Positions 1-7,524 of a stretch of 64,000 nucleotides of DNA are shown here, one piece after another. The position numbers and the translations under genes were made by a program. A model generated the notes under the pieces. It searched no databases. It had not been told where the DNA came from and saw only the letters and a program-made list of their open reading frames with translations. The number at the start of each line of letters is the position of its first letter. Position 1 is the stretch's first letter. Source of the DNA: Cellulomonas sp. Root930 (GTDB lineage: Bacteria > Actinomycetota > Actinomycetes > Actinomycetales > Cellulomonadaceae); assembly GCA_001429255.1 (NCBI GenBank), contig LMJI01000001.1, forward strand, positions 1,968,310 to 2,032,309, written 5' to 3'.

Positions 1-212
1 CCTGGGGTCGGTACTGGGGCTGGGACCCCAAGGAGGTCGGCACGTTCGTCGCGTGGGTCGTGTACGCGGCCTACCTGCACGCCCGGACCACCCGCGGCTG
101 GAGCGGGCGCCGCGCGGCGTACTTCGTGTTCGTCGGCTACGCGGTCGTGCTGGCCAACTTCACGGTCGTCAACCTGGTGGTCACCGGGAAGCACTCGTAC
201 TCGGGCGTCTGA
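1..212 (+). CDS. ccsB: Cytochrome c biogenesis protein CcsB/ResC, C-terminal fragment
   Basis: Only the last 70 codons are in the window (frame from base 3, stop at 210-212). They begin with WGRYWGWDPKE, the tryptophan-rich WWD heme-handling motif of the CcsA/CcsB family, followed by two hydrophobic membrane segments and a short tail. In this family the protein works with ResB/Ccs1 to carry heme across the membrane and attach it to apocytochrome c (system II). The partner genes would lie upstream, outside the window. Position next to menaquinone genes is usual in actinobacteria. The fragment looks intact to its stop. Confidence 0.93.
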   Translation, partial: WGRYWGWDPKEVGTFVAWVVYAAYLHARTTRGWSGRRAAYFVFVGYAVVLANFTVVNLVVTGKHSYSGV

Positions 213-230
213 CGCTCGCGGTCAGACGCG

Positions 231-563
231 TCACGCAGCCGGCGGCGGCGGCGGCGCGTCGCCCGAGGCGCCGGGGTCGGTCCGCCGGCGGTCCTCGTCG
301 AGCCGCCACAGGAACTCGGGGTCGTCGTCGGGGGCGGTCGGTCGACGGCCCTGCCGCGGTGTGCCCGGGTGCCCGGCGGCCGCGGTGCGTCGGGACCACC
401 GGACCGCGAGCCACGCCAGCGCACCGAGCAGCGGCACGAAGAGGATCAGCAGGACCCAGAAGGCGGGGTGCACCCCGAGCCGCTCCTCGGCGGTGCTGCG
501 GACGACGTCGAACACGCAGTAGACAGTCAGTCCGATGATCAGCAGGACGGCGAGGTTCCTCAC
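231..563 (-). CDS. Small membrane protein with PLDc_N domain
   Basis: This 110-residue protein has two hydrophobic segments (about residues 3-20 and 32-54) with a VHPAFWVLLILFVPLLGALAW core typical of the phospholipase D N-terminal (PLDc_N) module, but no HKD catalytic domain. A basic segment follows (RRTAAAGHPGTPRQGRR), then an acidic, proline-rich tail ending PPPPPAA. Stand-alone PLDc_N proteins are common small actinobacterial membrane proteins of unknown role. It is convergent with ccsB (18-base gap) and divergent from the DUF4229 gene. Function is not inferred. Confidence 0.82.
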   Translation of the reverse strand: MRNLAVLLIIGLTVYCVFDVVRSTAEERLGVHPAFWVLLILFVPLLGALAWLAVRWSRRTAAAGHPGTPRQGRRPTAPDDDPEFLWRLDEDRRRTDPGASGDAPPPPPAA

Positions 564-613
564 CTCGTCAGACTAGACGCCGCTCGGCGGACGGGCGCCC
601 CCGCGGAGCGTCC

Positions 614-619
614 TACCCT
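614..619 (+). promoter_or_regulatory. -10 element, probably leaderless
   Basis: TACCCT lies six bases before the GTG start of the DUF4229 gene. The +1 base would then fall on or next to the start codon, and no Shine-Dalgarno sequence is present. No convincing -35 element is visible. Confidence 0.5.
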
Positions 620-625
620 GGGACC

Positions 626-919
626 GTGCCTTTCGTCGTCTACTCGGTCCTGCGCCTCGCGCTCTTCGGTGCCTGCCTCGGCCTGCTCTGGTGGGCAGGG
701 CTGCGGTCGTGGCTCGTGGTCATCGTCGCCGCGTTCCTGGCGTGGGGGCTGTCGTACGTGCTGCTCAGCGGCCCGCGTGACGCAGCTGCGCGCCAGCTGG
801 CGGAGCGCGCGGAGCGTCGGAGAGCGGCCGGCGACAAGACGGTGCTGGGCAGGCGCGCGCAGGAGGACGCCGACGTCGAGGACGCGGCCGACGAGGCCAC
901 GCGGACGCAGGACTCCTAG
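626..919 (+). CDS. DUF4229 small membrane protein
   Basis: This 97-residue protein has two membrane segments (about residues 4-23 and 27-46), then a conserved SGPRDAAARQLAERAERR linker and an acidic C-terminal tail. This is the layout of DUF4229, an actinobacterial family of unknown function usually found beside menaquinone genes. The start is GTG with TACCCT six bases upstream, so the mRNA is probably leaderless. The gene converges on menA and its stop overlaps that of menA by four bases. Confidence 0.85.
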   Translation: MPFVVYSVLRLALFGACLGLLWWAGLRSWLVVIVAAFLAWGLSYVLLSGPRDAAARQLAERAERRRAAGDKTVLGRRAQEDADVEDAADEATRTQDS

Positions 920-1788
920 AGGGCCAGACCCAGCCCCAGGAGGACGCCGAACCCGAGCTCGAGCAGCCCGGTCCCGGCGAGCACGGGGACCAGCGCGCGG
1001 CCGCGGGCACCGAGCAGCACGGTGACCGCGAGGACGACCGCGGGCGCCAGCAGGAGAAGCACGAGCAGCGCCCACGGCGACGCGAACGCGCACACGATCC
1101 CGCCGAGCAGGACGGGCAGGATCACCAGGCCGGCGTAGGCGCGTCGGGCGAGCCGGTCGCCGAGTCGCACGGCGAGGGTGCGCTTGCCGACGAGGGCGTC
1201 GGTGGGGATGTCCCGCAGGTTGTTGGCCATGAGCAGCGCGCACGCGAGCATGCCGACGGACACGGCGCCGACCCAGGCGGGCCACGAGAGCTCGTCGGCC
1301 TGCGTGTACGTGGTGCCGAGCACCGCGACGAGGCCGAAGAAGGTGAACACGCCGACCTCGCCGAGCCCGAGGTAGCCGTAGGGGTTCTTGCCGCCGGTGT
1401 ACCCCCAGGCCGCCGCGATCGCGATCACCCCGACGCCGAGCAGCCACCAGTAGCCGCTCACGTACACCAGCGCGAGCCCGAAGAGGCCCGCGACGCCGAA
1501 CGCCGCGAACGCCGCGGCCTTGACGGTGCCCGGGCTGGCGGTGCCGGACGCGGTGAGCCGCATCGGGCCCACGCGGTCCACGTCGGTGCCGCGGATCCCG
1601 TCGGAGTAGTCGTTGGCGTAGTTCACGCCCACCTGCAGCGCGAGCGCGACGCCGAGCGCCAGCGCGCCACGCCCGAGGTCGGCCTCGCCCAGCTGGGCGG
1701 CCGCGCCGGTGCCGACGAGCACGGGGGCCGCGGCGGCCGGGAGCGTCCGCGGTCGTGCACCCTGCACCCAGTCGCTGGCTGTCGTCAC
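916..1788 (-). CDS. menA: 1,4-dihydroxy-2-naphthoate polyprenyltransferase
   Basis: MenA attaches the polyprenyl chain to DHNA in the membrane, giving demethylmenaquinone. The 290-residue protein has eight or nine hydrophobic segments. It carries the UbiA-family aspartate-rich motif NYANDYSDGIRGTD at about residues 49-62 and the second conserved loop NNLRDIPTD at about residues 178-186. The GTG start (VTTASDW) overlaps the menE stop as GTGA, so menE and menA are translationally coupled. Reading further upstream in this frame runs into menE sequence and is not coding. The identification is secure. Confidence 0.95.
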   Translation of the reverse strand: MTTASDWVQGARPRTLPAAAAPVLVGTGAAAQLGEADLGRGALALGVALALQVGVNYANDYSDGIRGTDVDRVGPMRLTASGTASPGTVKAAAFAAFGVAGLFGLALVYVSGYWWLLGVGVIAIAAAWGYTGGKNPYGYLGLGEVGVFTFFGLVAVLGTTYTQADELSWPAWVGAVSVGMLACALLMANNLRDIPTDALVGKRTLAVRLGDRLARRAYAGLVILPVLLGGIVCAFASPWALLVLLLLAPAVVLAVTVLLGARGRALVPVLAGTGLLELGFGVLLGLGLAL

Positions 1789-2921
1789 GGGGAGGTCCTC
1801 TCGAGGTGGCGTGCGGCGAGCAGCGTGGCGGCCCGACGGTCGATCTTGCCCGGCCCGCGCAGCGGGAGCGAGTCCGCGAGCACGAGGTGCCGCGGCGCGT
1901 GGGTGGCACCGAGCCTGGCGGAGACGGCGGCGCGGGCGTCGGCGAGCGAGGGTGGGCCGACGCCCGGCCGCGGGACGACGACGGCGACGACCAGCTGCCC
2001 CCACTCGGCGTCCGCGATCCCGACGACGCACACCTCGCCGACCCCCGGCAGCCCGGCGAGCACCGACTCCACGGGACCGGGCGGCACCTTGACGCCCCCG
2101 GTGACCAGCACGTCGTCCGCACGACCGAGCACGCTCAGGGTCCCCCCGGACCACGTGCCCACATCGGTGGTCCGCAGGTGCCGGACGCCGTCCACCTGCA
2201 CGAACGCAGCCGCGCCGAGGTCCGGTCGGCCGAGGTAGCCGTCCGCCAGCACGGGCCCGGCCAGCAGGATGCGTCCCTCGGGGTCCAGCCGGACGGACAC
2301 GCCGTCCAGCGGCCGTCCGTCGTACACGCAGCCCCCGCAGGTCTCCGACATGCCGTACGTGGTGACCACGCGGACGTGCGCGGCGGTGGCGCGGGCCAGC
2401 AGGTCCGGGCTCGTCGCCGCCCCACCGAGGAGCACGGCGTCGAACGAGGCCAGGGCGGTCGTCGCGGCGGGGTCGTCGAGCAGCCGCACCAGCTGGGTGG
2501 GCACCAGGGAGGTGTACCGCGGCCCAGTCCCGGCCATCGCGTCGGCGGCCGCCACGAACGCGGGCGCGCGGAACGGTCCGGAGGGCATCGCCACCGGCAC
2601 CGTGCCCGCCAGCACCGAGCGGACCAGCACCTGCAGCCCGGCCACGTGGTGCACGGGCAGAGCCAGCAGCCACTGCCCGGGGCCGGAGAGGCGGGTCTCG
2701 GTGGCGGCGGCCGACGCGCGCAGGGCCGACCCCGAGAGGAGCACGGCGCGGGGGTCGCCCGTGGAACCCGAGGTCCGCACCACCACGGCGACGGCGTCGG
2801 GGACCTCGGTGGCGTCGACCGCACCCGGCGACACGGCAGGTCCGGTGCTGGTCAGCGCGGCCTCGAGCGCGGGGAGCAGGATCTCCGGCCGCGCGGGGAC
2901 GTCACGCAGGGACCGGCTCAC
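1785..2921 (-). CDS. menE: o-succinylbenzoate-CoA ligase
   Basis: MenE is an AMP-forming acyl-CoA synthetase that activates o-succinylbenzoate to OSB-CoA in the cytoplasm. The 378-residue product carries the P-loop-like RTSGSTGDPR (about residues 48-57), the TYGMSETCG adenine-binding motif, the DVGTW motif and a C-terminal GPGKIDRR with the catalytic lysine. It is shorter than the roughly 450-residue enterobacterial enzyme but close to actinobacterial MenE. The start is GTG (VSRSLRDV). It is the first gene of the menE-menA pair and diverges from the first DUF3048 gene. Confidence 0.93.
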   Translation of the reverse strand: MSRSLRDVPARPEILLPALEAALTSTGPAVSPGAVDATEVPDAVAVVVRTSGSTGDPRAVLLSGSALRASAAATETRLSGPGQWLLALPVHHVAGLQVLVRSVLAGTVPVAMPSGPFRAPAFVAAADAMAGTGPRYTSLVPTQLVRLLDDPAATTALASFDAVLLGGAATSPDLLARATAAHVRVVTTYGMSETCGGCVYDGRPLDGVSVRLDPEGRILLAGPVLADGYLGRPDLGAAAFVQVDGVRHLRTTDVGTWSGGTLSVLGRADDVLVTGGVKVPPGPVESVLAGLPGVGEVCVVGIADAEWGQLVVAVVVPRPGVGPPSLADARAAVSARLGATHAPRHLVLADSLPLRGPGKIDRRAATLLAARHLERTSP

Positions 2922-3014
2922 CCGCCCAGCGTAGGTCCGTCTGCGCGCGCCCCCGCCCGGGCACGGCGCCGCGACGCCGTAGAGTGTCGCGCGATTCACA
3001 CCCGAAGGAGCACC

Positions 3015-4109
3015 GTGCCGTCCGTCCTCACCGCCCCGCCCGCCCGCCGTCGGGCAGCCGCGCTCGTGGCCCTCGCCGCCGGCGCCACGCTCGCGCTCGG
3101 TGCGTGCGGCGGACCGCCGAGCGACCCCACGCCGGTCGCGCCCGTGACGCAGGCTCCCGTCATCGAGCCCGCCAAGGGAGCTCCGCCGGCACCCGTCGTC
3201 CCTCCGCGCTGGCCGCTGACGGGCGTCACCGCCACGGAGGTCTCCACGCGCCCGGCGCTCGCGATCAAGGTGGAGAACTCGACGGAGGCCCGCCCCCAGA
3301 CCGGTCTCGACCAGGCGGACGTCGTCTGGGAGCAGGTCGTCGAGGGGGGCATCAGCCGGTTCGTCGCGGTGTACCAGTCGCAGGTGCCCGCCGAGGTGGG
3401 TCCGATCCGGTCGGTCCGTCCGATGGACCCGGCGATCGCCGCGCCGCTGCACGGCCTCATCGCCTTCTCCGGCGGTCAGCAGCCGTTCGTCCAGGCGCTG
3501 AAGAACGCGGGCCTGCAGACGATCAGCATGGACGCCGGCGCAGGCGGCTTCTACCGCAAGAAGGGCGTCGGTCCGGCGCCGCACAACGTCTACGGCACGC
3601 CTCAGACGTTCTGGGACCAGGCCGACGGCAACCACAGCGCTGCGCCGGCCGCGCAGTTCGTCATCGCGAAGGTGCCCGAGAAGGCCACGGCGGCCGTCTC
3701 CGGGGGTCCGTCGTCGACCGTGGCCGTGCGCCTCTCCGGCTTCTCGCGGCCCACCTGGACCTGGGACGCGGGGACGGCGACCTGGCTGCGCGCGGAGGGC
3801 GCCACGCCCGCGACCCTGCGGTCCGGCGCCCGGATCGCCGCGACGAACGTCGTGACGCTGCGGGTCCGCCTCATCGACTCCGGCACCAAGGACCCCGCCG
3901 GCAACCCGGTCCCGGAGACCGTGCTCGAGGGCACGGGCGACGCGACCGTCTCGTCCGGGGGCAAGACGGTCACGGGCACGTGGAGCAAGACGGGCACGGA
4001 CGCGGTCCTCACGCTCGCGACGCCCGACGGCGCCGTCCTGGCGCTCGCGCCCGGGACCACGTGGGTGGAGCTGGTGCCGACGGACTCGGGCGCCGTCACG
4101 ATCAGTTGA
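3015..4109 (+). CDS. DUF3048 (YerB-type) lipoprotein, copy 1
   Basis: The 364-residue protein begins with a signal peptide ending in the lipobox LGAC (Cys31), so it is predicted to be anchored on the outer membrane face. The mature part contains the conserved DUF3048 segments RPQTGLDQADVVWE, GPIRSVRPMD, APHNVYG and a C-terminal PGTTWVELVP. The family is of unknown function; Bacillus YerB is a member. The start is GTG with GAAGGAG upstream and a possible -10 (TAGAGT, 2980-2985). It is followed 62 bases later by a close paralogue, indicating tandem duplication. Confidence 0.88.
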   Translation: MPSVLTAPPARRRAAALVALAAGATLALGACGGPPSDPTPVAPVTQAPVIEPAKGAPPAPVVPPRWPLTGVTATEVSTRPALAIKVENSTEARPQTGLDQADVVWEQVVEGGISRFVAVYQSQVPAEVGPIRSVRPMDPAIAAPLHGLIAFSGGQQPFVQALKNAGLQTISMDAGAGGFYRKKGVGPAPHNVYGTPQTFWDQADGNHSAAPAAQFVIAKVPEKATAAVSGGPSSTVAVRLSGFSRPTWTWDAGTATWLRAEGATPATLRSGARIAATNVVTLRVRLIDSGTKDPAGNPVPETVLEGTGDATVSSGGKTVTGTWSKTGTDAVLTLATPDGAVLALAPGTTWVELVPTDSGAVTIS

Positions 4110-4171
4110 GAAGATCCGGGCCGGCCGGTGCGGCAGCCTGGTGCAGTGCAGGTGGACGACGGGGGAACGCG

Positions 4172-5251
4172 ATGACGACGACGACGACACGACGACGGTC
4201 GGGAGGCGCCGCGGCGCTGCTCGCGGCGCTGGCGCTGGCTGTCGCCGGCTGCAGCTCGCCGCAGGAAGCTCCCCAGGAGTCGCCGTCCCCCGTGGTGCAG
4301 GGGCCGACGATCGCGCCCGACAAGGGACCGGCACCGGTGCCGGTCGTCCCGCCCACGTGGCCGTTGACCGGGGTGGCGGGGGAGCCGGCTGCGCGACCGT
4401 CGCTCGCCGTGAAGATCGAGAACACCGCGGTGGCGCGTCCGCAGACCGGGCTGGAGCAGGCGGACGTCGTCTGGGAGACCATCGTCGAGTTCGACGTGTC
4501 GCGGTTCATCGCGGTGTACCACTCGCAGGTGCCCGGCGAGGTGGGCCCCATCCGGTCCGTGCGCCCGATGGACCCGCTGATCCTGGCCCCGATGCACGGT
4601 CTGCTCGCCTTCTCGGGCGGTCAGCCGGGGATCCTCGACCTGGTGGAGGCCAGCGGCGTCCAGATGATCAGCCAGGACGCCGGCGCACCGGGCATGTACC
4701 GGGTGCGGGACCGAGCCGCGCCGCACAACGTGTACGGCACCCCGCAGACGTTCTGGGACCAGGCGGACGCCGACCACCAGGCACCCCCGGGCGAGCAGTT
4801 CACCTTCGCGCGCAGCGCCGACCGCGCCACCGCGGTCGTGGCAGGCGCCCCGGCGAGCACGCTCGCGTTCCGGCTCTCGCCCGCGTCGAGCCCGTCGTGG
4901 ACCTGGGACGCCGGGAGCGGGACGTGGCTGAGGTCGGAGGGGTCGGCGCCGGCGACGGCCCGCAGCGGTGCGCGGCTGTCGGCGGTCAACGTGGTGTCGA
5001 TCGCCGCCGCCCACCCGAACACCGGCTTCGGTGCGCAGGGCGGCGCCCCCGTGCCGACGTACGAGCTGATCGGCTCGGGTGAGGGCGTCGCGGCGACCGG
5101 CGGCAGGACGATCCCCGTCCGGTGGCAGAAGGAGTCCCAGGACGCGCCGATGCGGCTGTTCACGATGGACGGCGCCCCCGCCGACCTGGCTCCGGGGAAC
5201 ACCTGGGTCGAGCTCGTGCCGGCCGGGAGCGGGTCGCTCACGATCGGCTGA
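4172..5251 (+). CDS. DUF3048 (YerB-type) lipoprotein, copy 2
   Basis: This 359-residue paralogue of the upstream gene has a polythreonine start (MTTTTTRRR), a signal peptide and the lipobox VAGC (Cys27). The same block order is kept: RPQTGLEQADVVWE, GPIRSVRPMD, APHNVYGTPQTFWDQAD, and WVELVP near the end. Divergence is strongest in the lipoprotein linker and between the two DUF3048 halves. Spacing suggests co-transcription with copy 1. No catalytic role is known for the family. Retention of both copies suggests different partners or conditions, which is inference. Confidence 0.88.
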   Translation: MTTTTTRRRSGGAAALLAALALAVAGCSSPQEAPQESPSPVVQGPTIAPDKGPAPVPVVPPTWPLTGVAGEPAARPSLAVKIENTAVARPQTGLEQADVVWETIVEFDVSRFIAVYHSQVPGEVGPIRSVRPMDPLILAPMHGLLAFSGGQPGILDLVEASGVQMISQDAGAPGMYRVRDRAAPHNVYGTPQTFWDQADADHQAPPGEQFTFARSADRATAVVAGAPASTLAFRLSPASSPSWTWDAGSGTWLRSEGSAPATARSGARLSAVNVVSIAAAHPNTGFGAQGGAPVPTYELIGSGEGVAATGGRTIPVRWQKESQDAPMRLFTMDGAPADLAPGNTWVELVPAGSGSLTIG

Positions 5252-5370
5252 CCTGATCGGGTGTCCGCCCACGGGATGATCTCCGACGGCGGGTTGGCCA
5301 CCCCAGGGCGGGAGCACGACGAGCCCGCGGACCGATGCCCGGCGTCGGGTGCGCGCGCGAGGCTGGGCGC

Positions 5371-5535
5371 ATGGCCACACTCACCCACCCGCAGCCCACC
5401 CCCGTCGAGCACGACGTCCGGTCGCTCGGCGCGGTCATCGTCTCGGCCGTGGTCCTCGTCGCGCTGCTCGTCGGCGCCGCGGGCGTCCTCGGCTCGATCG
5501 TCGACCTCGCCGGCTGGGCGCTGTCCAGCAGCTAG
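5371..5535 (+). CDS. Small single-pass membrane protein
   Basis: A 54-codon frame (MATLTHPQPTPVEHDVRSLG...) encodes a short hydrophilic head, one strong hydrophobic segment (about residues 21-41) and a short tail ending WALSSS. An upstream in-frame ATG at 5335 would add 12 residues, but the shorter start gives a more typical protein. Its TAG stop sits in a CTAG palindrome shared with the menB stop on the other strand. No family is recognised. Size and codon use are compatible with a real gene, but this is not certain. Confidence 0.5.
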   Translation: MATLTHPQPTPVEHDVRSLGAVIVSAVVLVALLVGAAGVLGSIVDLAGWALSSS

Positions 5536-6503
5536 TACGCGTACGGGAAGCCCGACCAGTCGGGCTCGCGGCGCTGCAGGAACGCGTCGCGCCCCTCGAC
5601 CGCCTCGTCGGTCATGTACGCCAGCCGGGTCGCCTCGCCGGCGAACACCTGCTGCCCCGCCAGGCCGTCGTCCGCCAGGTTGAACGCGAACTTCAGCATG
5701 CGGATGGCCTGCGGCGACTTGGTCGCCATGACCCGGGCGTACTCCAGCCCGGCCTCCTCGATCTGCGCGTGGTCCACCACGTCGTTGACCGCACCCCACG
5801 CGAGCGCCTGCTCCGCCGAGTACTCGCGGGCCAGGAAGAAGATCTCGCGGGCCCGCTTCTGGCCCACCTGCCGCGCCAGCAGCGCCGACCCGTAGCCGCC
5901 GTCGAACGAGCCCACGTTGGCGTCGGTCTGCATGAACCGGGCGTGCTCGCGGCTGGCGATGCTGAGGTCGGCGACGACGTGGAGCGAGTGACCGCCGCCG
6001 GCCGCCCAGCCGTTCACGAGTGCGACGACGACCTTCGGCATGGTCCGGATCAGGCGCTGGACCTCGAGGATGTGCAGCCGCCCGGCGCGTGCGGGGTCCA
6101 CGTCCTGCGCGGTCTCGCCCGACGCGTACTGGTAGCCCGAGCGGCCGCGGATGCGCTGGTCGCCGCCGGAGCAGAACGCCCAGACGCCGTCCTTCGGGCT
6201 CGGGCCGTTGCCGGTGAGCAGCACGGTGCCGACGTCGGAGGTGGTGCGTGCGTGGTCGAGCACCCGGTACAGCTCGTCGACGGTGTGCGGGCGGAACGCG
6301 TTGCGGACCTCCGGGCGGTCGAACGCGACGCGGACGACGGGCAGGTCCCGCGCGACCGCGCCCGAGGCCACCTGGTCCGCGTTCGGGCGGGCGAACCCGC
6401 GGTGGTACGTGAGGTCGGTGAGGTCCTCGAACCCGTCGACCGTGCGCCAGCGCGTCGGGTCGAAGGTGTCGGAGACGGGGTCCGGCAGCGGAGGCAGGGT
6501 CAC
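5532..6503 (-). CDS. menB: 1,4-dihydroxy-2-naphthoyl-CoA synthase
   Basis: MenB, a crotonase-fold enzyme, cyclises OSB-CoA to DHNA-CoA. The 323-residue product has the oxyanion-hole segment AFCSGGDQRIRG, the GWAAGGGHSLHVVADL block, the active-site SFDGGYGS motif and the C-terminal WSGFPYAY expected for MenB. Its length matches actinobacterial MenB, which carries an N-terminal extension. It is transcribed alone and away from the SMR-TetR operon. The stop overlaps that of a small convergent membrane-protein gene. Confidence 0.95.
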   Translation of the reverse strand: MTLPPLPDPVSDTFDPTRWRTVDGFEDLTDLTYHRGFARPNADQVASGAVARDLPVVRVAFDRPEVRNAFRPHTVDELYRVLDHARTTSDVGTVLLTGNGPSPKDGVWAFCSGGDQRIRGRSGYQYASGETAQDVDPARAGRLHILEVQRLIRTMPKVVVALVNGWAAGGGHSLHVVADLSIASREHARFMQTDANVGSFDGGYGSALLARQVGQKRAREIFFLAREYSAEQALAWGAVNDVVDHAQIEEAGLEYARVMATKSPQAIRMLKFAFNLADDGLAGQQVFAGEATRLAYMTDEAVEGRDAFLQRREPDWSGFPYAY

Positions 6504-6528
6504 GGCGGCAGCCTAACCGCGCAGGGCT

Positions 6529-6552
6529 GTTCTGGTACGCTTGTACCAGAAC
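6529..6552. promoter_or_regulatory. Probable TetR operator overlapping a -10 element
   Basis: This is a perfect 10-base inverted repeat, GTTCTGGTAC-N4-GTACCAGAAC. The centre contains TACGCT (6536-6541), a good -10 element for the downstream SMR-TetR operon, whose first start codon is at 6605. A repressor bound here would block RNA polymerase, fitting autoregulation by the TetR protein encoded in the same operon. Confidence 0.72.
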
Positions 6553-6604
6553 GTGCGCGGGACGGCGGAGGTTGCCACCCGGCGCGCACGCGGAGGTGCA
6601 CACC

Positions 6605-6934
6605 ATGGCCTGGATCGTCCTCGTCCTGTCCGGCATGCTCGAGGCGGGCTGGGCGCTCAGCCTCAAGGCGTCCGACGGCTTCACCAGGCTGTGGCCCAGC
6701 GTGACGTTCGTCGTCCTGCTCGTCGCGTCCATGGGTGGCCTCAGCTGGGCCCTGAAGTCGCTCCCGGTCGGGGTCGCCTACGGCGTCTGGGTCGGCATCG
6801 GGGCGGCGCTCACCGCGGTGCTCGCGGTCGTCCTGTTCCACGAGACCGTCTCGGTGCTGAAGATCGTGTCGCTCGTGCTCATCGTCGCCGGCGTCGTGGG
6901 CCTCAACCTCTCCTCCGGTGGTGCCCACGCATGA
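6605..6934 (+). CDS. Small multidrug resistance (SMR) family transporter
   Basis: The 109-residue protein has four membrane segments and the SMR glutamate in the first helix (LSGMLEAGWALSLK, about residues 7-20), plus WALKSLPVGVAYGVWVGIG. SMR proteins work as antiparallel dimers that exchange protons for cationic drugs or guanidinium. Which substrate applies here cannot be read from sequence. The start at 6605 has a strong GGAGGTG upstream. The stop overlaps the tetR start as ATGA, and a palindromic operator lies 50-75 bases upstream. Confidence 0.92.
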   Translation: MAWIVLVLSGMLEAGWALSLKASDGFTRLWPSVTFVVLLVASMGGLSWALKSLPVGVAYGVWVGIGAALTAVLAVVLFHETVSVLKIVSLVLIVAGVVGLNLSSGGAHA

Positions 6935-7503
6935 CTGAGCGGGGCGTCCGGGGCAAGGGCGCGCGCCGCCGCCAGGAGCTGGCCCGCGCGGCCGCGACCC
7001 TGATGCTGCGCGAGGGGCCGGGTGCCCTGACGCACCGACGCGTCGCGCTCGAGGCCGGGGCGTCGCTGTCGGCCACCACGTACTACTTCGCGTCCCTCGA
7101 CGAGCTGGCGGCGGCGGCCGGCGGCGCGCTCGCCGAGACGTGGGCCGAGCACGCCCGGACCGTCGTCGCGCGTGCCCCAGGTGTCACCGTGGAGGAGGAC
7201 CCGGAGGCGGCCGCCGACGTGCTGGCCGGCGCCGTGCTTCCCCCCGGGGACGACACCGAGGTGCGCAGCCACTACGAGCACCTGCTCGGCGCCGGTCGGC
7301 ACCCCGCGCTCGCGGGTGCGTTCGCCGGCGGCCGCTCGGTGGTCGACGCCGTCCTCGCCGAGCTGGTCGCCCGGGTCGGGGCGCCCACCTCGGCGGCGGT
7401 GACGATCGCCCTGGTCGACGGGGCGGTCGTCACCGCGCTCACCGAGCACCGGGACGTGCGCGGGACGGCGCGCGCGATCCTGGTCGCGGCGTGGGGTCGA
7501 TGA
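6931..7503 (+). CDS. TetR family transcriptional regulator
   Basis: This 190-residue protein has an N-terminal helix-turn-helix (about residues 10-55; RQELARAAATLMLREGPGAL and LSATTYYFASLDEL) and a ligand-binding C-terminal region with many alanines. It is translationally coupled to the SMR gene (ATGA), so the pair most likely forms a repressor-pump module in which the regulator binds the palindrome at 6529-6552. The ligand is unknown. The position between menB and menC looks like an insertion into the menaquinone locus. Confidence 0.9.
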   Translation: MTERGVRGKGARRRQELARAAATLMLREGPGALTHRRVALEAGASLSATTYYFASLDELAAAAGGALAETWAEHARTVVARAPGVTVEEDPEAAADVLAGAVLPPGDDTEVRSHYEHLLGAGRHPALAGAFAGGRSVVDAVLAELVARVGAPTSAAVTIALVDGAVVTALTEHRDVRGTARAILVAAWGR

Positions 7504-7512
7504 CGGGCGTCG

Positions 7513-7518
7513 TACGCT
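7513..7518 (+). promoter_or_regulatory. -10 element, probably leaderless
   Basis: TACGCT lies six bases before the ATG of menC, placing the expected transcription start at the start codon. The GGCGGG between them is a possible but poorly spaced Shine-Dalgarno. Confidence 0.5.
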
Positions 7519-7524
7519 GGCGGG

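Noticed and set aside
1789..2673. An in-frame N-terminal extension of menA
   Set aside because: The frame stays open upstream of the GTG at 1788, but the sequence is antisense-frame menE and Arg/Gly-rich noise with no conservation.
6529..6552. A guanidine riboswitch before the SMR gene
   Set aside because: The hairpin loop is GCTT, not the ACGR expected for guanidine-II, and there is only one hairpin. A perfect palindrome over a -10 element fits a TetR operator better.
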